NCBI GenBank assembly: GCA_963708575.1 | Contig: CAVPTB010000007.1 | Span: 2,046,001-2,110,000 of the forward strand | Reading direction: 5' to 3' | Source of the DNA: DASVWZ01 sp963708575 | Lineage (GTDB): Bacteria > Acidobacteriota > Terriglobia > Terriglobales > Acidobacteriaceae | Length of the DNA stretch: 64,000 nt | In this document: positions 34,146 to 41,998 of the stretch, piece after piece | How positions within the stretch are numbered: position 1 is the stretch's first letter | Layout of the letters: every line of letters starts with the position of its first letter | The notes under the pieces: model-generated | What the model was told of the DNA's origin: nothing | Seen by the model: the letters and a program-made list of their open reading frames with translations, nothing else | Database searches by the model: none | Translations under genes and position numbers: made by a program

Positions 34146-34592
34146 ATGAGCAGCGTACAAATCGAACAGAAGAGCTATGAGATGCCCCCGAAGGAGGGGA
34201 TCAGCATCGCGCATTTTCTCACCGTCGCCGACATCGAGCGATCGGCTCGCTACTACGAAAAGGTCTTCGGCGCTCGCATTCTGACCATGGGTGACGGCAA
34301 CGCGCCTCCGTACCTTCAGCTTGCGAATATCTGGATGATTCTGAACGTTGGAGGCGGGCCGACCCCGGATAAGCCGACGGTAACGCTCAGCGTCCCCGAC
34401 CCGAATCACATCAACAGCTTTATGAATTTCCGGGTTGCGGATATTCAAGCGTGTTATGAACTATGGAAAAGCCGAGGAGCCGAGTTCATCACGCCACCGA
34501 TCCCCAAGTACGGCGAGATACGCTGTTATATCCGCGATCCTGACGGCTACATCATCGAAGTCGGACAGAGCACCGACCGGATCTACGGTTGA
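34146..34592 (+). CDS. VOC-family (glyoxalase-like) protein
   Basis: The 148-residue protein has the two beta-alpha-beta-beta-beta modules of the vicinal oxygen chelate fold. The start of the first is AHFLTVADIERSARYYEKVF, and the second ends with RDPDGYIIEVGQ, where Glu is a typical metal ligand. The chemistry could be isomerase, dioxygenase or resistance binding. ATG 34146 has GGAG seven bases upstream. It follows the DJ-1 gene and may act with it. Confidence 0.9.
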   Translation: MSSVQIEQKSYEMPPKEGISIAHFLTVADIERSARYYEKVFGARILTMGDGNAPPYLQLANIWMILNVGGGPTPDKPTVTLSVPDPNHINSFMNFRVADIQACYELWKSRGAEFITPPIPKYGEIRCYIRDPDGYIIEVGQSTDRIYG

Positions 34593-34663
34593 GGCTCGGC
34601 CCGCACGGGATGCGGATTTAGGCGCTTGCGGATGTGCGTTGAGCGGTCGCCATTGATGCGAAC

Positions 34664-34747
34664 GGGAAACCTGGGGACCGGCGGAATGTTCACCAATTTC
34701 GATTTGCCGAAAAATTGAGGAGCATTCTGTTCTGTCCCTGGGTTCCC
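34664..34747. repeat. Long imperfect inverted repeat (REP/MITE-like)
   Basis: The left arm 34664-34701 (GGGAAACCTGGGGACCGGCG and on to CACCAATTTCG) and the right arm 34708-34747 (CGAAAAATTGAGGAGCATTC to GGTTCCC) are imperfect reverse complements around a 6-nt loop. The words GGGACAG and AATGTTCACCAATTT recur in decayed form near 31706-31760. It lies between convergent genes. It resembles REP-type elements moved by RAYT transposases, but no transposase is seen. Confidence 0.55.
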
Positions 34748-34787
34748 ATAATCTAAGCGAGCAGTGCGGCTGTCGCAGGTTTTTCCG

Positions 34788-35342
34788 TCACTGCTTCAGA
34801 TAACGAAGCGCAACACATCCCGATTTCAAGATCTTCGAGTCGACAAGGGTTAATCGCAATTTCTCGGGCAGGCTTACACCTTGCAACAATCGTCTCCCTT
34901 CTCCTGCAACGATTGGCTGAACGACAAAGCGATATTCATCGACCAGACCAAGCTCGATAAGTTGTGAAGGAATATCTACGCCACCGACCAGAATATCTTT
35001 GCCTGGTTCTTGTTTCAGCTTAAGAATTTCGTCGCGAAGGTTGGTACGAACAATTCTCGTATTTTTGTCTTCAGCGCTCTCTAATGATCGTGAAAAAACA
35101 ACTTTGTTTTTGGAGACAAATGTCTTCGCAAATTCTATCGATGCTTTTGTCTCAGAAGGATTTTTTGCGACATCCGGCCAATAAGGAACCATCAATTGAT
35201 AGGTTTTGCGCCCAAAGACCTGCACGTCAACCTCTCGCAGGAGTTTCGTATAGTGTTCGAGTAGTTCTTCATCGGCGATTGCTTTGGTGTGGTCGCAGCA
35301 GCCATCCAAGGTAATGTTGATTGCGAAGATTACATTTCTCAT
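34788..35342 (-). CDS. RibD C-terminal/dihydrofolate-reductase-like protein
   Basis: The 184-residue protein matches the RibD_C fold of NADPH-dependent reductases: RNVIFAINITLDGCCDH at the start, VQVFGRKTYQLMVPYWPDV, and ILVGGVDIPSQLIELGLVDE. The usual family hallmark GG.....L...GL.DE is present. The exact substrate is unknown; many such stand-alone proteins are called dihydrofolate reductase-like without proof. The coding sequence is clearly AT-richer and uses more AAA, AAT and TTT codons than neighbouring genes, which suggests recent acquisition, perhaps from a Bacteroidota-type donor. ATG 35342 has AGGA upstream. Confidence 0.88.
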   Translation of the reverse strand: MRNVIFAINITLDGCCDHTKAIADEELLEHYTKLLREVDVQVFGRKTYQLMVPYWPDVAKNPSETKASIEFAKTFVSKNKVVFSRSLESAEDKNTRIVRTNLRDEILKLKQEPGKDILVGGVDIPSQLIELGLVDEYRFVVQPIVAGEGRRLLQGVSLPEKLRLTLVDSKILKSGCVALRYLKQ

Positions 35343-35411
35343 TTGATTGTCCTGTCTCCTTCTCTGTAAGGGTACTCATGAGAGTTTGAGGCCCCATTCG
35401 CCGCTCGGTCT

Positions 35412-36156
35412 TTACATGGTCGGTCCAGGCGTTCCATCGGACCATTTGTCCACTCCCACCAAGAACACAGCAAGGGAGGAAAGCTCTTGAGTTGGGGATA
35501 CGCGTCCGCGGACAAGTACCAGTAATTCACAGACAGAAGCGGAGAAGTTTGCACATTCGCACCCCAGACTGCATTGCTGTTGACTGCTTCGTAGAACATG
35601 AGATGGGGCATGTTGTGGCCGCCAGCATCGGTAAGGTACGACGACTTCGACATCATGAAGCTCACCCCTCCTGGCTCGAGGGCCGGCAATTCTTTTTTGT
35701 CCAATGGCTACCTTAGTTGCCTCGATGACCTCGATCTTGGAATGGCCAGCCAGTAACAACTCTGCGCGCCTGTAGGCATACGGCAGGACGGAGCGGGCGG
35801 CGGGTGGGTTGAGACAATCCGCGGCGCGAATTTTTGGGTTCCAAAACTCCGGGTGGTCGAACATGGCCATCCATCCGCGTCCCACCCAGCACACCCAGCC
35901 GTTCTTGCCTTCGACCGCGGTTTCGTACCCGTGCCGAGTCAGGACGATGACTGAGGCGTCGCGGGAGATGGCGTCTGGAGCAGCGCTGCGGGCGAGGGCA
36001 ATTTCTGCATCGCGATCCATTAGATACTGCTCTACCGGGGGCATCGCTGGATATAGTTGTTGGGCGTCCTGTGCGGCTGCGCGGGCGGGTTGCGAACGGC
36101 GCGGCGACGAGTAGGAACGCGCTTAGGAAAATGCTGCGAATTTGATTTCGGGTCAT
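35412..36156 (-). pseudogene. Decayed tandem copy of the secreted protein at 36235-36948
   Basis: Pieces in three frames line up with the intact neighbour. ATG 36156 gives a signal-like start (RNQIRSIFLSAFLLVAAPFA). A different frame carries VEQYLMDRDAEIALARSAAP and GYETAVEGKNGWVCWVGRGW. A third carries KKELPALEPGGVSFMMSK and ends with SADAYPQLKSF. The last part returns to the second frame with VGVDKWSDGTPG. At least three frameshifts are therefore needed. The intact copy has matching AEIALARSAAPDSISRD, KKELPPMEPGAMCYMMSK and KRWSDGTEA. This is a duplicate that has lost function, lying directly downstream of its parent. Confidence 0.85.
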
Positions 36157-36234
36157 CGTTGTCCTCGGTATTTTTCTTGTTTTGTACTTACCGGTTCCCT
36201 TCGTACTTCGGCCGAACCCACGCTTGTCGAGCAT

Positions 36235-36948
36235 CTAGTGAGCTTCCGTTCCGTCCGACCACCGTTTGACAGCAACCACGAACTGCGTCAGATGCTCGGT
36301 GGGATCAGCAACCGCAATGACTGGAGAACCCGGCAGATTCGCTCCCCAGATTGCGGGGTCGGTGTCCGTATAGAAAAACATGAGGTGGGAAGGCCAGTGG
36401 GGGATGGTGTCACCGCCGTATCCCTGCTTTGACATCATGTAACACATCGCCCCGGGTTCCATCGGCGGCAGTTCTTTCTTGGCGAGGGCGGCGGTGATGG
36501 ACTCGGTTATTTGAGCTGGCGTACGCCCCGCCAGTCCCCACTCGGTCTCTTTGGTGATGCGCAGTAAGTACGAACGTGCGGCTGGTGCATTCACACACAT
36601 GGGAACCCGCACCTTCGGATTCCAAAAGTCAGGATCAGCCGCCGAGGTCCATCCGCGTCCCACGATACACACGAAACCGTTTTTCCCTTTGACCGCGGTT
36701 TCAAAACCATGAGGTCCAAGAACCAGTACCTCGGCATCGCGTGAAATGGAGTCCGGTGCCGCACTGCGCGCCAGGGCGATCTCCGCGGCTTGATCTGGCA
36801 TGAGGTATTGGTCGATTGGGGCCATCGTCGTGTATAGCGTGGTGGTAGAGGGTTTTGTAGCGGCCTGCGCAAACGCCTGATATGCCGTACCGAGCACGAG
36901 GAGCAGTGCAAAGCTTTTGATTTCGATCGCGCTAATTTTTTTGAGCAT
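36235..36948 (-). CDS. Secreted protein of unknown function (intact copy of tandem pair)
   Basis: A 237-residue protein with an N-terminal signal peptide (SFALLLVLGTAYQAFAQAAT). The mature part has no family that I can name. Notable stretches are EIALARSAAPDSISRDAEVL, GFETAVKGKNGFVCIVGRGW, an MCVNAPAARSYLLR segment, MEPGAMCYMMSK and SHLMFFYTDTDPAIWGANLP. Three cysteines are present in the mature protein. ATG 36948 has AGGAAAGGA directly upstream. An ECF42-like promoter site lies about 75-100 nt upstream, linking it to the nearby sigma factor. The downstream copy has decayed, so the pair arose by local duplication. Confidence 0.8.
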   Translation of the reverse strand: MLKKISAIEIKSFALLLVLGTAYQAFAQAATKPSTTTLYTTMAPIDQYLMPDQAAEIALARSAAPDSISRDAEVLVLGPHGFETAVKGKNGFVCIVGRGWTSAADPDFWNPKVRVPMCVNAPAARSYLLRITKETEWGLAGRTPAQITESITAALAKKELPPMEPGAMCYMMSKQGYGGDTIPHWPSHLMFFYTDTDPAIWGANLPGSPVIAVADPTEHLTQFVVAVKRWSDGTEAH

Positions 36949-37440
36949 TCCTTTCCTCCCGAGAACGGGCCAGTTCTTCTTTCTATAGCGGCGGGACGGT
37001 TGCCCTTGCCTTCACCATATAGTCGAACGGCCGGAGCGGAAATCGACAAATCATCCGAGGAATTCTGGTTTTTTCGTGCTTTAGTCCCGTCTGTGACCGA
37101 GTTTAAATCCCCGAACTAGAATCAGGGTGGTGCGCGGACCGGGTGGCGTGTCCGGAGGGCCGGCGGTGGAGTAGCTACCGATACCTTGCACACGGGTAAG
37201 CGGGAATGGTTCGGATCAACGATGGGACTTGGCGGGAGGAGAAAATTCGCCGGAGCGCCGGATGAGCGTTGGGCGGGTGTCGGCGAAAAGCCCCACGACT
37301 CGCAAGGAAACGCGAGCAATGGGGCACCCAGGTTTGCGCATCGCAGACTTCGGCGAAAAGATCACAGGCGCGGCGTCTTCCAATCTCTTGGTAGAACAAT
37401 TGGAAAAAGTTTTGGCTGTCCCCGGTTTTCGGTCCAGGCT
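36949..37440. other. Intergenic region with an ECF42-like promoter
   Basis: About 0.49 kb between the secreted-protein gene and the next minus-strand gene. It contains the promoter-like site at 37022-37048. Short frames on both strands (for example around 37175-37440) lack family signals or ribosome binding sites and look like chance. No RNA gene was recognised. Confidence 0.55.
37022..37048 (-). promoter_or_regulatory. ECF42-like promoter upstream of the secreted-protein gene
   Basis: On the minus strand TGTCGA (37048-37043) is followed after 17 nt by CGAC (37025-37022) and then TATA. The same layout, with TTTCC directly after TGTCGA, occurs at 39101-39076 before the DGPF gene. ECF42 sigma factors are reported to read TGTCGA at -35 and CGA/TC at -10. 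The ATG at 36948 is about 74 nt downstream. Confidence 0.6.
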
Positions 37441-37860
37441 CTAGTTCGTGCAGGCGTCTTTCTTGCCGAAGCTCACTACACCGATATCGGTATTCCCAAG
37501 ATAGTTGAAGACGCCCTTCCCGATTTCGCCGTCACTGGCCGGAGCGGTGAATACCTGGTAAGCGCAACAGTCGCCTACGCCTGACACATAGGTGAAGACT
37601 ACAGTGATAACCCCATCAACGACTGAGAAATAACCGGGATACGGGTTGTTATAGCCGTTCAGCACGGCCCCGCCGCTATGACGGAAGCCGTAGCTGCCAT
37701 CGTCAGTTAGAGTAATGCAGTTCTTGCCGTTGTCGCGCTGCGACTTGGTCACAGTCGCCGGCCATTTGCCAGTGTAGCTCTGCGCCATGGCAGCATTGCT
37801 CATGAGAGCGAACACTGCGATTGCCAGGGCCGTTAGGATGAACCGGATGTGTCTGGTCAT
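37441..37860 (-). CDS. Small secreted protein of unknown function
   Basis: A 139-residue product with a clear signal peptide (TRHIRFILTALAIAVFALMS, cleavage after AMA-QS). The mature part looks like a small beta-sandwich: SYTGKWPATVTKSQRDNGK, CITLTDDGSYGFRHSGGAV, VVFTYVSGVGDCCAYQVF. Four cysteines (including CC) could form disulfides. I know no family for it. ATG 37860 follows GGAGG by 8 nt, which supports it as real. It is near the sigma factor region, but no TGTCGA-type site lies upstream. Confidence 0.75.
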   Translation of the reverse strand: MTRHIRFILTALAIAVFALMSNAAMAQSYTGKWPATVTKSQRDNGKNCITLTDDGSYGFRHSGGAVLNGYNNPYPGYFSVVDGVITVVFTYVSGVGDCCAYQVFTAPASDGEIGKGVFNYLGNTDIGVVSFGKKDACTN

Positions 37861-38066
37861 TGTGCTGCCTCCGGACGGAGTAAGTTTCTTTCGCGCCCAG
37901 AACCATAAATAGGCAGCTTCAGCGAGTTGTCATGAGGACGTAAAACCGTTGTAAAAGTCCGATGGTTGCATTGTTCCATGATCGAAATCCGGCCGAGGGT
38001 ACCGGCCGCCTAGCAGCGTGATCTGGTCCTCGCTGAACCCGAGGAACCTCGGAGACCCGTCCCGGT

Positions 38067-38468
38067 TCAGCGTGCAGTGTTCTGTCGCCGACGCTGCTGA
38101 CTTGCCTTGATGATTTCGTTCATGTCCCCGGCTGGCCGAATCTCGAAAATGTTGCCATACTTCAGGGACGGATGCTGCGTCATGAGCTGTAGAGCATGAT
38201 TCATATCCCGCGCCTCAAGGACGAGAATGCCGCCGAGTTGTTCCTTGGTTTCGGCATAGGGCCCGTCTGTAATCGCCACTTTGCCATTCTTCCAATACAG
38301 GGTCAGTGCGGTCTCCGGCCCCTGAAGAGCTTCACCACCGGCCCAGTGCCCGCTGGCACGAAGATGGTCATCGTAATCAAAGCATGCATCGAACATGGCG
38401 TTTCGCTCGCTCTCCGTCATGCCATCGAATTTGCTTTTGTCGTAGTAACCCAAACAGAGATATTTCAC
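38067..38468 (-). CDS. YCII/DGPF-domain protein (distal)
   Basis: This 133-residue protein has the YCII-related fold with the DGPF-family motif KVAITDGPYAETKEQLGGIL and a conserved tail region MNHALQLMTQHPSLKYGNIF. Such proteins accompany ECF42 sigma factors; their biochemical function is not established. The GTG start at 38468 is preceded by GAGGAC. It lies 148 nt after the first DGPF gene on the same strand and has no TGTCGA site of its own, so it is probably co-transcribed from the promoter at 39076-39101. The C-terminus has a basic tail (QQRRRQNTAR). Confidence 0.88.
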   Translation of the reverse strand: MKYLCLGYYDKSKFDGMTESERNAMFDACFDYDDHLRASGHWAGGEALQGPETALTLYWKNGKVAITDGPYAETKEQLGGILVLEARDMNHALQLMTQHPSLKYGNIFEIRPAGDMNEIIKASQQRRRQNTAR

Positions 38469-38616
38469 GGTTCTTGTCCTCTTCCTTCCGGCTGGGAGCC
38501 AGCGGCGTAGCTTCCCGCTGGCCGGTTGCGGGGCCCCAGCGGACAGTTCTCCGGTCCGTGGGGTGCTTCATCCCATGGTCAAGACGGCGCACATTCCAAA
38601 GTCGCCGCGGTTGAGA

Positions 38617-38982
38617 TTATTCTGCTTTCTCCGGAGCGGGGTAGAAAAGAAGCTCCCGCACTTCGCCGGGCACATCGCAGGCAATGGCAGCCTTCTTCGC
38701 CCATGCCAGTGCCTCATCCATATTGGCGGCTTCCAGTATCCAAAATCCGCCCATATGCTCCTTGGTCTCGGTATACGGTCCATCGGTGACGAGCACCTTG
38801 CCGTCGGTCTGCTTTCGTAGCGTCTTTGCGTTGGCGGCCGGGGAAATGCCGCAGGCGAACTTCCTGGCGCCAGTAGCAATCAATTCGCGGTTAAGCGCGT
38901 GGATCTCTTCCATCATCGCTTCGGTGACGGTGGACGGGTCGAAGTTGTCGGGGATGTAGTTACAAACCAGATATTGTGGCAT
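38617..38982 (-). CDS. YCII/DGPF-domain protein (proximal to ECF42 sigma gene)
   Basis: A 121-residue YCII-fold protein with KVLVTDGPYTETKEHMGGFW and LEAANMDEALAWAKKAAIAC near the end. It is homologous to the distal gene, with the DGPF motif in the same place. ATG 38982 is fixed by AAGGAG upstream, although the frame is open to 39018. Between this gene and the sigma gene stop lies a match to the reported ECF42 promoter, so it is probably the direct target of that sigma factor. Confidence 0.9.
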   Translation of the reverse strand: MPQYLVCNYIPDNFDPSTVTEAMMEEIHALNRELIATGARKFACGISPAANAKTLRKQTDGKVLVTDGPYTETKEHMGGFWILEAANMDEALAWAKKAAIACDVPGEVRELLFYPAPEKAE

Positions 38983-39075
38983 GACTTTTTCTCCTTGGTT
39001 TCTGTGGTATTCGTTCACCGATGACTCGTTTCCTGTTCACTCAGGAGCCGCAGCGCATCGTTCTTCTGTCCTATA

Positions 39076-39101
39076 GTCGTTGGGGAGACGGGAAATCGAC
39101 A
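39076..39101 (-). promoter_or_regulatory. ECF42-type promoter of the DGPF genes
   Basis: On the minus strand TGTCGA (39101-39096), a 16-nt spacer, then CGAC (39079-39076) and TATAGG. The elements agree with the reported ECF42 consensus (TGTCGA, CGA/TC). It lies between the sigma gene stop (39115) and the DGPF start (38982), giving a leader of about 85-90 nt. A similar site is at 37022-37048. Confidence 0.68.
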
Positions 39102-39114
39102 GCCATCGCAATTT

Positions 39115-40368
39115 TTATTTCAGCTGGCGAATCCGCTCTTGCAGGAATTGCCGTTCTGGTTCCTGCTGGGTCAGGCCCAGCGCCTTTTCATACGAGGCGC
39201 GAGCCTCAGCGGTCCTGCCCAACCTACGGTACATCTCCGCACGGGCGGAGTGCGCCAGATAATAGTTTGCCAATTCGCCATGTTCCAACACCGCGTCGAT
39301 ATTAGCCAGACCGGCCTCTGGGCCATCGCACATAGCAACGGCCACGGCACGATTGAGTTTTACCACGGGCGAAGGCTGAATTCGGAGCAATTGGTCGTAA
39401 AGCGCAACAATCTGCCGCCAGTCGGTCGCAGCGGTCGATTCGGCCTCCGCATGAACGGCGGCAATCGCAGCCTGCAGTGTGTAAGAGCCGAAACGGCGGG
39501 ACTTCAGGGCTTGCTCCAGCAATGCCACTCCCTCGGCGATCTGCTCCCGGTTCCAGAGCGAGCGATCCTGGTTTTCCAGCAAAATCAGCTCTCCCGTCGG
39601 AGAGGTCCGGGCGGCGTGACGGGATTCTTGCAGCAGCATCAGGGCAAGTAGCCCCATGACTTCCGGCTCTGGCTGGAGTTCGGTCAGCAACCGGCCCAGT
39701 CGAATCGCCTCGCGGGTCAGCTCGGCCCGGGTTACCTCCGTTCCCGCCGCAGCCGAATAACCTTCGTTAAAGACGAGATAGATGACGTGAAGCACCGCGC
39801 CCAGGCGCTCAGGCAATTCCTCCGGCGCCGGCACCTCGTACGGAATCCGTGTCTCTCGAATTTTTGCCTTGGCGCGCACGACGCGTTGGGCGAGCGTTGC
39901 CGGCGTAACAAGAAATGCCCGGGCAATCTCCTCCGTGGTCAGGCCGCAGATTTCGCGCAGGGTGAGCGCAATCTGTCCATCCGGAGGCAGAGCGGGATGG
40001 CAGCAAGTGAAGATCAGACGGAGGCGATCATCTTCGAGGTTGTCCTCTTCGTTGGAGTTTTCCGCGGAACTCGACTGCGCTTCGAGATGTCGCACGAGCT
40101 CGTCTTGAGACGCATCCACTCTTGCCCGCCGGCGCAGAGTATCAATGGCTTTGAATCGGGCGGTCGAAATCAGCCACGGTCGCGGGTTGCCGGGAATACC
40201 GGTCCGAGGCCAGGACTCCAGAGCGGTGGCGAATGCCTCATGCATGGACTCCTCGGCGAGATCCAGATCTCCGAGGAGGCGCACCAGCGTCGCCAGAACG
40301 CGGCCCGATTCCGATCGGTAAAGAGCCTCAATGGTGCGGCTGGGTTGTTCGGGCACAGGCGGCGGCAT
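39115..40368 (-). CDS. ECF sigma factor, ECF42 type, with C-terminal TPR region
   Basis: The 417-residue protein has region 2 in the first 90 residues (EALYRSESGRVLATLVRLLG to NPRPWLISTARFKAIDTLRR) and region 4 at about 120-175 (LTLREICGLTTEEIARAFLV, then AQRVVRAKAKIRE). A C-terminal extension of about 200 residues carries TPR-like helices (YLVFNEGYSAAAG, QAAIAAVHAEAES, YYLAHSARAEMYRRLGRTAE). This long extension is diagnostic of the ECF42 group. It is adjacent to two DGPF genes, the known genetic partners. No anti-sigma factor gene is nearby, so activity is probably controlled by the extension itself, as proposed for the group. ATG 40368 starts it. Confidence 0.93.
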   Translation of the reverse strand: MPPPVPEQPSRTIEALYRSESGRVLATLVRLLGDLDLAEESMHEAFATALESWPRTGIPGNPRPWLISTARFKAIDTLRRRARVDASQDELVRHLEAQSSSAENSNEEDNLEDDRLRLIFTCCHPALPPDGQIALTLREICGLTTEEIARAFLVTPATLAQRVVRAKAKIRETRIPYEVPAPEELPERLGAVLHVIYLVFNEGYSAAAGTEVTRAELTREAIRLGRLLTELQPEPEVMGLLALMLLQESRHAARTSPTGELILLENQDRSLWNREQIAEGVALLEQALKSRRFGSYTLQAAIAAVHAEAESTAATDWRQIVALYDQLLRIQPSPVVKLNRAVAVAMCDGPEAGLANIDAVLEHGELANYYLAHSARAEMYRRLGRTAEARASYEKALGLTQQEPERQFLQERIRQLK

Positions 40369-40518
40369 CTACGCCAAACTAGCAAACGCAGCGGCGCGAC
40401 ACAACTGCGCTCGGGAATCCGCCGACGCAGATTGAGTAGACCGGCAATGCGCTGATCGAGGGTTTGCCAACGGACATAGCATAGAGGATAGTCGTTGCAC
40501 GGGCGGGGACGCGGGTAA

Positions 40519-41454
40519 CTACATCAACAGCGGGAGTTCGGCTTCGTCGCGGATAGGATCGGCTATTTTCTTTAGTTCGGGATAGGTTCTCAGCAGAGGC
40601 TCGGGAGCCTTCACTCTCTTGCCGCTCAGCATGTGCTTCAATTGCAGGCCATTCACTCCGGCGCGCGCCTCGAAGTGGTTATTCGTAACCACGTAGGTGA
40701 CCTCGGCCTTGCTTGCGATGCGCATGATCTTCTCTTTCCAGTCTTCCAACTCCGGCTCGGAGTACTGATAGTTGTAACGGTCGTCGCGATTATCGGATTC
40801 GAACCATTGATCGTAATTGCGTCCGTGAAGACGGACATAGCCTACGGGGGCAGTGACATAATCGGTGGCCTCGAGCGAGCGCCCGATGACCGGCTGATCG
40901 ATGTTGCAGAAGGAAACGTTTTTCTGCTCGAAAGAAGCTAGCGTCTCGGGATTGTCCCAACTGGAATGGCGCACTTCAACGACGCGGGGATATTCGGCAA
41001 AGTCCCGCAGCAACAGCTCCAGGTATTCGCGATTCAGAGAAGTGTTCTTGTAAGAAAAGGGAAACTGGATGAGCAGCGCTCCGAATTTGCCGGTAGACGC
41101 GAGAGCGTCGAGACCTTCACGGGTCAAGCGTTCGTCTTCATCATTGGGGCGAATGGTGGCGGCGGAGGTGGGTCCGACGACCGCTGCCGGGGAGTGGGTG
41201 AACGAGCGATGGAGTTTGGCGGTGAAGCGGAAATCGGGATTAACGGCGTCGACGCGGCGGGCCCAGAGTTTGGCTAGTTCCGGCTTGATATGGCCATAGA
41301 AGGAAGTGTTGATTTCGACGACATCGAAGCATTGGGCGAGGAAGTCGAGGGGGTGCTGCTTGCGGCGTTGCATCCCGGACGGGTAGAAAACGCCTTCCCA
41401 GTCCTTGTAAGACCAACCTGCGGTGCCTACGCGGACCCGACCTACGGACTCCAT
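40519..41454 (-). CDS. DUF72-family protein
   Basis: From ATG 41454 the protein has 311 residues and matches DUF72, a TIM-barrel family of unknown function. Key stretches are VRVGTAGWSYKDWEGVFYP, CFDVVEINTSFYGH, FRFTAKLHRSFTH, RVVEVRHSSWD, and AYVVTNNH-type ending (here TYVVTNNHFEARAGVNGLQL). The start is supported by GGGAG about 10 nt upstream; the open frame to 41544 adds residues unlike the family. It is divergent from a small plus-strand gene. No context points to a pathway. Confidence 0.92.
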   Translation of the reverse strand: MESVGRVRVGTAGWSYKDWEGVFYPSGMQRRKQHPLDFLAQCFDVVEINTSFYGHIKPELAKLWARRVDAVNPDFRFTAKLHRSFTHSPAAVVGPTSAATIRPNDEDERLTREGLDALASTGKFGALLIQFPFSYKNTSLNREYLELLLRDFAEYPRVVEVRHSSWDNPETLASFEQKNVSFCNIDQPVIGRSLEATDYVTAPVGYVRLHGRNYDQWFESDNRDDRYNYQYSEPELEDWKEKIMRIASKAEVTYVVTNNHFEARAGVNGLQLKHMLSGKRVKAPEPLLRTYPELKKIADPIRDEAELPLLM

Positions 41455-41620
41455 GACCAGATCACTCCCAACAGGCAGGTTAGCACACCAAGGCGCTGAA
41501 ACGCGGGCATTTACGGGGGTTTTGCGGGTTGTGACGTATGTCACAGCGGGGCGTGAGGTTGGTTACTGCTCGATGTTCACCCTTGTTTTATTGTGAGTGC
41601 AGCGTCGGGGATGAGACCTA

Positions 41621-41881
41621 ATGACTGAAAAGAAGAAACGGGAGAAGGTGGTAGCGGAGATCACGGTTGCGCATTTGACGGAGTTTGCCGGCGAGCTGGG
41701 CCGAAATATGACCCAGGAGGAGGCGATTGCCTTTCTGAATAAGGAAGGCCGGGCCTACGAAATGTGGAAAACGATGATGCACGCCGGGGAAGAATATTTG
41801 AAGAAGGCGCTAGAGAGCCAATCTCCGTACGCGGTGCGGACGGAACGGTCTTCCACCGGACAGAGGCGAATGGTGATTTAG
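41621..41881 (+). CDS. Small conserved-looking protein of unknown function
   Basis: An 86-residue, highly charged protein (MTEKKKREKVVAEITVAHLT, then QEEAIAFLNKEGRAYEMWKT). It is probably helical, soluble and without cysteines. I do not recognise it. It ends 38 nt before a perfect 11-bp hairpin, which supports transcription on the plus strand. The start ATG at 41621 has a weak GGGATGAGACC leader. Confidence 0.6.
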   Translation: MTEKKKREKVVAEITVAHLTEFAGELGRNMTQEEAIAFLNKEGRAYEMWKTMMHAGEEYLKKALESQSPYAVRTERSSTGQRRMVI

Positions 41882-41918
41882 CTTAATAATTTGATATCGA
41901 TATTTGCTTGGGGCAATG

Positions 41919-41948
41919 GCGCGGCACGGGTGGGAGACCGTGCCGCGC
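41919..41948. terminator. Strong bidirectional hairpin terminator
   Basis: GCGCGGCACGG (41919-41929) and CCGTGCCGCGC (41938-41948) form a perfect 11-bp stem with an 8-nt loop, followed by TTCATTTATT. It separates the small plus-strand gene from the convergent CAP-domain gene. Confidence 0.8.
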
Positions 41949-41998
41949 TTCATTTATTGTGAACTGGGGGCGTGATTCCGCTTGCGGTTTTGAGGTAG

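Noticed and set aside
37186..37584. 132-codon plus-strand frame in the gap and over the small secreted protein gene
   Set aside because: No ribosome binding site or family pattern; it overlaps a gene with signal peptide and GGAGG site on the other strand.
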